Shown here: piece after piece, positions 26,893-34,123 of the stretch | Layout: every line of letters starts with the position of its first letter | Numbering within the stretch: position 1 is the first letter of the stretch | Source of the DNA: a bacterium | GTDB lineage: Bacteria; Pseudomonadota; Alphaproteobacteria; Rickettsiales; RI-342 | Direction of reading: 5' to 3' | NCBI GenBank assembly: GCA_016124905.1 | Contig: WGMV01000028.1 | Location: 1 to 63,736 of the forward strand | Length of the DNA: 63,736 nucleotides | Translations under genes and position numbers: made by a program | The notes under the pieces: generated by a model | What the model was told of the DNA's origin: nothing | Databases searched by the model: none | What the model saw: the letters and a program-made list of their open reading frames with translations, nothing else

Positions 26893-26903
26893 GTAACGGA
26901 CCA

Positions 26904-26956
26904 AGTGCTGATTTTTACCAAATTGCGGGCACTCAAAATAAACGGCTAAAGCGGTA
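26904..26956 (+). ncRNA. SAM-II riboswitch aptamer
   Basis: The 53-base stretch matches the SAM-II pseudoknot in order. P1 is AGTGC (26904-26908) with GCACT (26929-26933). The loop has the conserved TGATTT (26909-26914). The pseudoknot pairs TACC (26916-26919) with GGTA (26953-26956) and TTG (26923-26925) with CGG (26943-26945). The conserved GCTAAA lies at 26945-26950. SAM-II RNAs are found mainly in alphaproteobacteria and usually repress methionine/SAM genes when SAM is bound. Here the aptamer is followed at once by an intrinsic terminator and then a protein resembling SAM hydrolases. Confidence 0.85.
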
Positions 26957-26965
26957 CGACGAGCG

Positions 26966-27005
26966 AAAGCCCGTCACGCCGCCCGCGTGACGGGCTTTGT
27001 TTTTG
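26966..27005 (+). terminator. Strong intrinsic terminator of the SAM-II expression platform
   Basis: AAAGCCCGTCACGC (26966-26979) and GCGTGACGGGCTTT (26985-26998) form a perfect 14-bp stem with a 5-base loop, followed by GTTTTTG. It begins nine bases after the aptamer. GCGGGC inside the aptamer (26925-26930) can pair with GCCCGT of the terminator's left arm (26969-26974), a plausible antiterminator that SAM binding would disrupt. That predicts a SAM-dependent OFF switch. Confidence 0.88.
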
Positions 27006-27034
27006 CCTGAATCGCGGGTTCTCTAGCGGGCAAT

Positions 27035-27066
27035 TTGGTTTGAGCCAATTTATCAAACCAAGGAAC
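27035..27066 (+). promoter_or_regulatory. Hairpin touching the SD of the riboswitch-controlled gene
   Basis: TTGGTTTGA (27035-27043) pairs with TCAAACCAA (27053-27061) over 9 bp. The SD (AAGGAAC, 27060-27066) begins in the right arm, six bases before the ATG at 27073. It may tune ribosome access, separately from the terminator. Confidence 0.4.
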
Positions 27067-27072
27067 TTGATC

Positions 27073-28542
27073 ATGACAAACCAGGCACAACCGATCACCA
27101 AGAAACTTCTGGTCGTGGGGGATTACGGCACCCAGGATCTCGCTTTTTACGAAGTTGTTCAGAAGCTGCACGAACATGCCGCCAAGGCGGGCATCCGGCT
27201 CGATATCGATATTGCCAGTGTCGATTCCTTCGACATCGCGCAGACGGCGGTGCTGGTGAAAGAGGCGGCGGCATCGGGGAAATATGACACGGTGTATCAC
27301 AACACGGCCCCGCGTCTGGATGGAAAGCCCAAGCTCGGCAATGTGGGGGAAGGGCTCGCGCATATCGAGATAGAGGCCGCCAACGGAAAGAAAGTTCCCG
27401 TGGTGGGTGTGGCTTCCGGCTCGCAGGAGTCGGGCAACAGCTTCTCTCTGCTTCGCCAGGGCTGGCAGGCAGCGCTGCTGCATACTATCGAATTCGACAA
27501 AGGCAATACGCAGTTTCGTTCGCGCGATTTGTTTCCGCAGGAAGTGGTGCGCGTGCTGACGGGTGACCGTTCCCGCTTCCGCGAGACCGTGACCGTGGAC
27601 CCGCTGCCGGAAGCGGAAGAAAAACGCGCACGCTTTGAACTGGCGGGCAAGCTGGATGTGCTAGCTGACAGCCGGCCGAAACACCCCGGTAATGCGGCGC
27701 AGGGGTATGTCACGATAGTGGCGCCCTCCGCATTGGCGGATAAGCTGCTGCCGCGGGTGCGCGAGGCTAATCCCGGCGCGGAGATCGACTTTATTCCATT
27801 GAAAAGCACCACGCCGGATGACCAGAGGCTTGAGTCGAGTTTTGTCGCCACCCAGCTGGCGGCCAATACCGACAGCAAGGCGCTGCCGAACCGCGCCCTG
27901 TTTGTGGTGCCGACGCAGGCAGCCTTCAAGCAGCTTTCCGACAGCCCGGCGAGCTTTTTTGCGGAGCTTGAAAATGGCGCGCGCATTATTTCTCCCGATG
28001 CCGCTGCATTGACGCTGGCTGCACGCCCCGCCCACCATAACGGGCAAAGCGTGATTCAAACCCTTTCGCGCCTGCCCTGGCAGGCCGGGCTCAGTTTCGG
28101 GCCGGATTTCAACCTGCATGTGCTGAACCTGCAGGACCTTTATCAGGCGATTCCGGCATTGACGGAAAGCCGCATCGCCTATGTGGATGGCTATGGCAAT
28201 GTGAAGCTGGCGCAGTTTTTTGAAGATATTCAGCGTGTGGGCGATATCCATGTGCATCTGCCCAGCAATGGCAAATTGTTCGAGGTGCCGACGACGGAGC
28301 GCGAGAGTTTTGCCACCTCGCTTGGGCAGCATAATCTTTCGCGCGGGAGTTCCGGCTGGGGTGAGCGCGGGCTGGCGGAGCTCTGGGTGCGCTATAACCA
28401 TAAGTCCCAGGATTCGGCGGCCAGCAAACTGGGGCACCCCGAGCCGGGCGAGCCGATTCACCTACACGGGTTGAAGCTCGACAGCGCGCTGACGCAAACG
28501 GCCTTGCAGGCGGAAGACGCTCAGGCCCGGGTCAAAGCGTGA
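27073..28542 (+). CDS. Long DUF62-like protein (SAM hydroxide adenosyltransferase / fluorinase fold), SAM-II controlled
   Basis: The 489-residue protein is not a standard family member, but its segments follow the order of DUF62 proteins. GDYGTQD at 16-22 stands where TDFG-x-x-D is expected. IDIASVDSFDIAQTAVLVKEA follows at about 54-74, then FRSRDLF at about 146-152 (family FHGRDxF) and YVDGYGNV at about 370-377 (family YIDxFGN). Residues of about 215-345 look like a second, degenerate N-domain (AEIDFIPLKS, then IISPDAAALTLAA). DUF62 enzymes cleave SAM to adenosine and methionine, and relatives add fluoride or chloride. Several signature residues differ, so activity is uncertain. It is the only gene after the riboswitch and overlaps the convergent hydrolase gene by 11 bases. 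The ATG at 27073 has AAGGA upstream. Confidence 0.6.
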   Translation: MTNQAQPITKKLLVVGDYGTQDLAFYEVVQKLHEHAAKAGIRLDIDIASVDSFDIAQTAVLVKEAAASGKYDTVYHNTAPRLDGKPKLGNVGEGLAHIEIEAANGKKVPVVGVASGSQESGNSFSLLRQGWQAALLHTIEFDKGNTQFRSRDLFPQEVVRVLTGDRSRFRETVTVDPLPEAEEKRARFELAGKLDVLADSRPKHPGNAAQGYVTIVAPSALADKLLPRVREANPGAEIDFIPLKSTTPDDQRLESSFVATQLAANTDSKALPNRALFVVPTQAAFKQLSDSPASFFAELENGARIISPDAAALTLAARPAHHNGQSVIQTLSRLPWQAGLSFGPDFNLHVLNLQDLYQAIPALTESRIAYVDGYGNVKLAQFFEDIQRVGDIHVHLPSNGKLFEVPTTERESFATSLGQHNLSRGSSGWGERGLAELWVRYNHKSQDSAASKLGHPEPGEPIHLHGLKLDSALTQTALQAEDAQARVKA

Positions 28543-29356
28543 TCACCATGCCGTCATAGCTGGGCTCCGTGCCCGGCGGCAGTTTGGTGCTCAGGGCTTC
28601 GTATTCCAGCTCATGCGACATATGGGTGAGGATGGCGCGGCGGGGTTTGACGCGCTCGATCCATTCCAGGGTCTGCTCCAGGTGTGAGTGGCTCCAGGTC
28701 GGGGTTTCCTTGAGGCAATCCACGATCCAGGTATCCACGCCCTGCAGAATGCCGAAGGCCGTTTCGTCGAGGGCTTTCGCATCGGTGGAATAGGCTAAAT
28801 TGCCGATGCGAAAACCCAGGCTTCTGACTCTGCCGTGATCCTGCCAGAAGGGAATAACCGGGATGCCTGCTGCCTCAAACGGCGTGAGCGGGTCGGGAAT
28901 CTGCCGAAAATCCAGTGCAGGGGCGTACCAGCCGAATTCCGGTTTCGGCGGGCGAAAGACGTAGCCGAAGCGTTCCCTCAGGGTGGCAATGGTCACAGCA
29001 TCCGCCCAGGCGGGGACGATGCCGGAGCGGTGGTAATTGAAGCTGCGCACGTCGTCGATGCCGTGGGTATGGTCGGCATGGTCATGGGTGAACAGAATGC
29101 CATCCACGGTGGTGATGTTATGTTTGAGGGCCTGTTGGCGGAGGTCTGGCGAGGTGTCGATAAGCAGGCGGGTGGCCTTATTCGCTCCCGTTGAGCGCGC
29201 GTCCACCAGCAAAGAGGCTCTGGACCGGTTATTTTTGGGGTTTGGGGAGCTGCAGGCCACGCAATGACAGCCAATCAGCGGGACGCCGGAAGAGGAACCG
29301 CAGCCCAGCAGGGTGGCGGTGATATGTAAGGAAGGATGGGCCAGGCGTTGAGACAT
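28532..29356 (-). CDS. MBL-fold metallohydrolase (PhnP-like)
   Basis: A 274-residue metallo-beta-lactamase-fold hydrolase of the PhnP-like cyclic phosphodiesterase type. The N-terminal LGCGSSSGVPLIGCHCVAC carries a Cys cluster seen in this subgroup. THDHADHTHG gives the dinuclear metal site, and a later ILTHMSHELEY supplies further ligands. In many alphaproteobacteria this gene ends the run dacA-tmk-holB-metG-tatD-MBL. Here it is separated from tatD by a HAD phosphatase gene on the other strand. The biological substrate is unknown. Confidence 0.88.
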   Translation of the reverse strand: MSQRLAHPSLHITATLLGCGSSSGVPLIGCHCVACSSPNPKNNRSRASLLVDARSTGANKATRLLIDTSPDLRQQALKHNITTVDGILFTHDHADHTHGIDDVRSFNYHRSGIVPAWADAVTIATLRERFGYVFRPPKPEFGWYAPALDFRQIPDPLTPFEAAGIPVIPFWQDHGRVRSLGFRIGNLAYSTDAKALDETAFGILQGVDTWIVDCLKETPTWSHSHLEQTLEWIERVKPRRAILTHMSHELEYEALSTKLPPGTEPSYDGMVITL

Positions 29357-29409
29357 GCCAAAATGTAATAAATTCGTGTTAGGTTGGTATCACACGTTTA
29401 GTACATACC

Positions 29410-30114
29410 ATGTCAGATGCCCATCAGAACTGGATAAACCGAACGGTTAGCGGTCTGTGCCTTCAGCCCGGGGCTAATGTCGCGCTGGTTGATTTTGACG
29501 GTACCATGCTGAGCAGTTACGGCTTTCTGGGCAGGCCTGATAATATCCTGAAAGCGGCGGCGAATGCATTTTATCATTATCGCGATGCGCCCGGCGGCTA
29601 TTATATCGGGCGGCTTCTGCACGCCTTCGGCCACGAGCGGACCGAAGCCATCTATCAGCACCGGGCATTTCACGAAGCGCTGGATGTGCTGTTTACCCAT
29701 GTGCTCAAGGACGGCCGGTTGGTGATATTGACGGCATCCCCGGAACCATTCGTGGAAGGCGTTATTCAAGGACTGGCAGGCCTGTGGGCTGCCCAGCATC
29801 CGGAGGTGCTCCACGGAGCGAAGCCCGAAGCGGTGGCGGTGGAGATTCTTCAGAAATGCCACGTCATCGGCACGGTTTATGAAGAAGGCATGCTGCATGT
29901 GGTGCGTGGGGAGACCAAAGCCCTGATCGCCGACGGCATCAAGGCATGCGAAGGGGTGAATGTGGTGCTGGGGGCGGGCAACCATTTACCCGCCGATCAG
30001 CATATCACGCGGGCCGCGCTGCAATTGCTGGTGAAGGATGCAACCCAGTGGGCGGATGCCGCGTTTCTCGAAAGCTTCTGGAAACAGCATGATACGGCGC
30101 CCGGCCTTGCCTAG
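29410..30114 (+). CDS. HAD-superfamily phosphatase (SerB-like class I)
   Basis: A 234-residue protein with the four HAD motifs. Motif I is VDFDGT (nucleophile Asp28, acid/base Asp30), motif II is ILTASPEP, motif III is the lysine in RGETKALIADG, and motif IV is GAGNHLPAD. A helical cap lies between motifs I and II. The layout fits the HAD-IB group of phosphoserine-phosphatase-like enzymes; the substrate is not evident. It is divergent from the MBL gene by 53 bp and its stop overlaps the tatD stop by four bases, so it interrupts the tatD-MBL pair. Confidence 0.82.
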   Translation: MSDAHQNWINRTVSGLCLQPGANVALVDFDGTMLSSYGFLGRPDNILKAAANAFYHYRDAPGGYYIGRLLHAFGHERTEAIYQHRAFHEALDVLFTHVLKDGRLVILTASPEPFVEGVIQGLAGLWAAQHPEVLHGAKPEAVAVEILQKCHVIGTVYEEGMLHVVRGETKALIADGIKACEGVNVVLGAGNHLPADQHITRAALQLLVKDATQWADAAFLESFWKQHDTAPGLA

Positions 30115-30890
30115 GGACGCGTCGCTTTTTTAAAGAGCCGGAAAAAATTCTCCGTCGTGGCATGGCCGATTTCCTCTGCCGAAACCCCTCTTAGTTCCGC
30201 CAGGCATTGGGCGACTTCCTTCACATAGGCAGGTTCGTTGCGTTTGCCGCGATAGGGGATGGGGGCGAGGTAGGGAGCGTCGGTTTCAATCAGGATGCGG
30301 TTGAGCGGTATGTCTTTTGCGGTGGCGCGCAGCTCTTCGGCTTTTTTGAAAGTGAGAATACCGGAAAGCGAAATGTAAATGCCCATGTTCAAGCAGTGTT
30401 CCGCCAAGGCACGGCTTGAGCTGAAACAGTGGATGAGGGCCGGAAAAGGGGCTGCATTCTGTGTTTCTTCCAGAATGGCGAGGGTATCGTCATCGGCATC
30501 GCGGGTGTGGACGATGATGGGAAGCCCGTTTTGCTGGCTGGCGGCGATGTGGCGGCGGAAGCTCTCGCGCTGGGCCTCGCGCGGGGAATGTTCGTAATAG
30601 TAGTCCAGCCCCGTTTCGCCCAGGCCGATGACCTTGGGATGGGCGCTTTTTTCCAGTAATTCGGCTGTCGTGACCATTTCCCCTTCTCCCGCATGGTGGG
30701 GATGCACGCCGATGGAACAATAGATGGTAGAATTGGCCTCTGCTATGGCCAGAACAGTAGGGAATTCCTCCATTTTGGTGCAGATGGTCTGCATCAGGCC
30801 GACACCCGCATTGCCCGCGCGGGCCAGCATGTCGGCATAATCCGGGGCGAAGTCAGGATAATTCAGGTGGCAGTGGGAATCGATGAGCAT
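30111..30890 (-). CDS. tatD: TatD-family metal-dependent hydrolase
   Basis: A 259-residue TIM-barrel hydrolase. IDSHCHL at the start supplies the first metal-binding histidines. GETGLDYYYEHSPREAQ, IVHTRDADDD, IHCFSSS and ETDAPYLAPIPYRGKRNEPAYV are the family landmarks in order. TatD-like proteins are 3'-5' DNases or related hydrolases. In the ancestral arrangement it follows metG directly; here about 5 kb of unknown genes separate the two. Confidence 0.94.
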   Translation of the reverse strand: MLIDSHCHLNYPDFAPDYADMLARAGNAGVGLMQTICTKMEEFPTVLAIAEANSTIYCSIGVHPHHAGEGEMVTTAELLEKSAHPKVIGLGETGLDYYYEHSPREAQRESFRRHIAASQQNGLPIIVHTRDADDDTLAILEETQNAAPFPALIHCFSSSRALAEHCLNMGIYISLSGILTFKKAEELRATAKDIPLNRILIETDAPYLAPIPYRGKRNEPAYVKEVAQCLAELRGVSAEEIGHATTENFFRLFKKATRP

Positions 30891-30995
30891 GGGGTTTGAT
30901 AGCCTCGGGGCGACTGGTAGTAAATAGCAAAACTAATAATTAATTAATTAGTTAATGTTATTTTATACGGGTAATAATTGTAGAATGATCTGTAT

Positions 30996-32627
30996 ATGGT
31001 GAAAAAGCTCAACCAATTTGATTCCGAGGGTATTGCAGCAGGATCGCTGGAAAAACTTGCGGCAAAAGCGTTGCATGAATTTCGGGAACTGCAGGAACAG
31101 GGGCTACTGGTTCCCAATTCATTGTCACATCAGTTTACTCCCCGGAGTTTAAGCGCGTTTCGCGATCTGGCATTCATGTATGAAATGGCGGCCGTGGTTT
31201 GCGGCGGCGACATCGACGATACGGCACTGCCGAGCGGCGCGCTTGTTTCGGATGTTGTGCGAGATACCGTATTGCAGTGCGCTTTTATGCTGGATTGTGC
31301 CTCCGACGCTAACATCAGTTATGAAACGCTGGTTCGCGGGCCATTGGCCGTGACCGTGGGGTTAAGGGTTGAGAGTTTTTCGATTATATCCATCCTTAAC
31401 GACCGCGCCCTGCCGGACGGACAGCCACTGGGAGCCCTGGCGGGAGGAAACTGGAACCCTACCTTTAACAGCATGTGGCGATGGGAAGCACCGGATCGTA
31501 TTCAGGCGAATTCGGCGAGCATTGCCTCCCGTGAAGTAGATGGTTATCTGAACGAACTGCAAAATGCCAATGACCGTTCTTACTCTGCCCAGATACGCGT
31601 ATGGCGCAACGAACAGAATGAAGCAACCCGCCCCTTTACCGTTCATGAGATAGAAGGCTGGTTGAAGACGGGTTCGAGCATTATGGATGTTGGGGAATTT
31701 ATCATTCGGGAGAAACTTACTTCTGCGCTTGAATTGCATAACACTGTCGAGGGCCGGGATATTGGTGATGCAAACGGCATGCAGAATTTAATAAATCTGG
31801 TGGAAGCGGTTAACCACGTTCGCGAAGGCGAGGGCCAAGGCCCGTTGATGGCGAATGAGATTTTCCACATCATTGAAGATTTTTATAATCAAAACAGAGT
31901 GCCGAACGGCGGATTGGACTCCAAGGCCCATACGTTCGATAACTGGCTGAACATTATGAAAGAGCAATTGGCAGATAGCCATCCCATGTGGCAGGCCGGA
32001 ACGGAATTCCGGTTGGAGTATTTACAGGGAGCGCCTCAAGAAGAAATGACGCAATCCTTTACTGTTGATCCTGCTGTTGCTGATTTGCGCGCGGCTTTTG
32101 AGAGACGCCCCGTCAATCCCGCCCAGCTTACCTCGGCCCTGGAGAATTATTTTCATGGGCACAAAGGAGAATGGGAGAAGATTGCCAATAATCCGGCAAA
32201 TTTCCTGGAAAACCACTTTCTGCTTCCCAAAGGGGTTGAGGCAGATAGCAGGATAGCCGTCAAAAGCCTGAATGATCGAAATGCGCCGACCACTCCCATT
32301 GATTTTGTGGTGGGTACGCTGAGAAATTGCGTGGAGGCAGACCGGGCGACAAGGCGTGAGACCGACGATGTGTTTCTGGAAGCGGCAGGCCAGCAAGTTT
32401 CGGAGTATCTACGTCATGGAGATGTCGGTAGTGCGATCGGCTGTTTGAAGCTCGTGCAGGCGGATGATCACTTTGCCGAACACCGTGGGGACAATGCCGC
32501 GCAAATTGCGCAGGCGCTCCATTTGAATCCGGCGGAAAGGTTTAATTTCATGAGCGAGGGGCATAATAAGTCCGCCACGGTTGAAGCATTGATCAACCAT
32601 GCGCTTGGCGCACCTTCTCAAGGATAG
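30996..32627 (+). CDS. Hypothetical protein, 543 aa
   Basis: I recognise no family. The protein is acidic, without signal peptide or membrane span, and alternates helical parts (LEKLAAKALHEFRELQEQG) with mixed regions. It has a short LPDGQPLGALAGGNWNP loop near residues 136-152. The upstream gap is strikingly AT-rich (AATTAATTAATTAGTTAATG near 30935-30955), unlike the GC-rich surroundings. It is followed by a second unknown gene three bases later, so the two look like an operon inserted between tatD and metG. Confidence 0.7.
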   Translation: MVKKLNQFDSEGIAAGSLEKLAAKALHEFRELQEQGLLVPNSLSHQFTPRSLSAFRDLAFMYEMAAVVCGGDIDDTALPSGALVSDVVRDTVLQCAFMLDCASDANISYETLVRGPLAVTVGLRVESFSIISILNDRALPDGQPLGALAGGNWNPTFNSMWRWEAPDRIQANSASIASREVDGYLNELQNANDRSYSAQIRVWRNEQNEATRPFTVHEIEGWLKTGSSIMDVGEFIIREKLTSALELHNTVEGRDIGDANGMQNLINLVEAVNHVREGEGQGPLMANEIFHIIEDFYNQNRVPNGGLDSKAHTFDNWLNIMKEQLADSHPMWQAGTEFRLEYLQGAPQEEMTQSFTVDPAVADLRAAFERRPVNPAQLTSALENYFHGHKGEWEKIANNPANFLENHFLLPKGVEADSRIAVKSLNDRNAPTTPIDFVVGTLRNCVEADRATRRETDDVFLEAAGQQVSEYLRHGDVGSAIGCLKLVQADDHFAEHRGDNAAQIAQALHLNPAERFNFMSEGHNKSATVEALINHALGAPSQG

Positions 32628-32630
32628 GCC

Positions 32631-33173
32631 ATGCGCCGTAACAGCAAGAATGCCAACGCTACCGAAGCACCGCCACTGCTTGTGCGTCATGTATCTTTCG
32701 CTCATGCCGGTGCGGTGTGTTATGCACCCGCGGATGTGAAGCATGTCGCTAATAAGGAAACAATCCTGGATCTGGCCGTTAAAGTCGCCCAGCCGGACAA
32801 GCCTAGCGAAATAACTATTTCTGAAATATGGCCGGACAGTGAGCGCACAGAAGTCGCCGTCGCGAGCGAGCTGTCTCAGGCAACATTAACTGCACGAGAA
32901 AAACACCTGGCCGCGGATTTCTCGATTACCTTTATGCTGATGCATGAAACGGAAAATGGAGAAGAGCATTACTGCTATGCGACGGCACGCGTTCCGATGT
33001 GGTTGAAGATACGGGAATATATAAAGAACAATACGTGTTTCGATTTGGCTAAATATGCCCACGTTCTGTTCAGCGGGCCGGGAAATCCGGAAATGCTGCG
33101 CCCGCTAGTGATCGCTTTTTATGGGTTTAGCGAACGTGGCCTGAATATCAACATTCTCAGGCAGGACGCCTGA
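32631..33173 (+). CDS. Hypothetical protein, 180 aa
   Basis: Unknown; three bases separate it from the stop of the 543-aa gene, so it is probably co-expressed. The protein has a disordered N-terminus (MRRNSKNANATEAPP), a middle of alternating polar and hydrophobic residues that may form a beta-sandwich, and a C-terminal part with CYATARVPMWLKIREYIKNN. No signal peptide. Its stop abuts the convergent gene at 33174. Confidence 0.65.
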   Translation: MRRNSKNANATEAPPLLVRHVSFAHAGAVCYAPADVKHVANKETILDLAVKVAQPDKPSEITISEIWPDSERTEVAVASELSQATLTAREKHLAADFSITFMLMHETENGEEHYCYATARVPMWLKIREYIKNNTCFDLAKYAHVLFSGPGNPEMLRPLVIAFYGFSERGLNINILRQDA

Positions 33174-34115
33174 TCAGCGCCTTAGCAGGCTGCACCCGCG
33201 ATTCTGTTCCAGAAACACGTTTAGCATATGTTGGTCTGGCTCGGAGATGGAAAGCTCGTCCAGCGATCTGCCCTGCTCGAGGTAATGAAAGCATGTGAAC
33301 AGGGTGGGAACCCAGGCCGTGTCGATGCGGATGCTTTTGGAGCGGATTTCTTCACGCGAAGCCATTGCCAGCATGCCGGTGTCGTTGGAAATATGGCCAT
33401 GACCTTCGTCGTCAAGCATGGGTTTGTGGCTGCTGAAAAGCTGGTGTTTTCCAGCATTGGCATAAAAATAATCGCCATAATTGGAACAGAGCACCGCGAT
33501 GGCAATGTGTTCGAAATCATTATTACGGTCTGGCGCGCAGGAGCGGAAAAGCTCTTCTGCGGTGATGGGGTCACCCATTGAGGGGATTTTCAGCATCAGC
33601 TGTTTGGCGGATGGTTTATAGGCCGAAGGATCAAGGATAAGATCATAGATGGCGTTATTCAGCGCAACCATGACATCCTTGTCGATGATGGTCGGGGTTT
33701 CCCGCGGCTGGAGGTCATAGGCGCCACCGCGCTTGACGATGTCGTAATGGCGGTAGAAAAAGCCGCTTTTGTCATCGTAGGTAAAAATATTGCGGCCCTC
33801 GGGCGTGACGATGGATGCGGCGGAGGCATAAGCCTGACTGCCGATGGTGTACAGCGAGGGATGGGTCCACCAGCCATCGTTGGTAATGCTTTCATCAACG
33901 AGTTTGCCGGGCCCGTGATATTTTTCACCTTTGCGTTCACCCAGGGTCAGGCCATCCGTGCCGGGGGCATCGCCGGAAGGGTGGCTTTGGATGATGCTGC
34001 CGCTGATGCCGACACGTTCATCGTAGCCGGTATGCCATTCCGCCGCGGCCTGGATGAGGTTGCCGCCGCTATGCCGAAGACGTGCCAGAAATGAGGTGTT
34101 TGAGTGGGAGGGCAT
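33174..34115 (-). CDS. Hypothetical protein, 313 aa
   Basis: Unknown. The sequence is rich in Ser, Gly, Asp and His, with aromatic patches such as GWWTHPSLYTIG and FFYRHYD, and a histidine/acid-rich segment MLDDEGHGHISND at about 239-251. No signal peptide or membrane span is seen. The pattern suggests a folded globular protein. It lies eight bases downstream of the 558-aa unknown gene on the same strand, probably as an operon. Confidence 0.65.
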   Translation of the reverse strand: MPSHSNTSFLARLRHSGGNLIQAAAEWHTGYDERVGISGSIIQSHPSGDAPGTDGLTLGERKGEKYHGPGKLVDESITNDGWWTHPSLYTIGSQAYASAASIVTPEGRNIFTYDDKSGFFYRHYDIVKRGGAYDLQPRETPTIIDKDVMVALNNAIYDLILDPSAYKPSAKQLMLKIPSMGDPITAEELFRSCAPDRNNDFEHIAIAVLCSNYGDYFYANAGKHQLFSSHKPMLDDEGHGHISNDTGMLAMASREEIRSKSIRIDTAWVPTLFTCFHYLEQGRSLDELSISEPDQHMLNVFLEQNRGCSLLRR

Positions 34116-34123
34116 GGAGGCGG

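Noticed and set aside
27009-27072. Second SAM aptamer (SAM-V type) in front of the SD, as in tandem SAM-II/SAM-V leaders
   Set aside because: I could not find the conserved core there; only a simple 9-bp hairpin is present.
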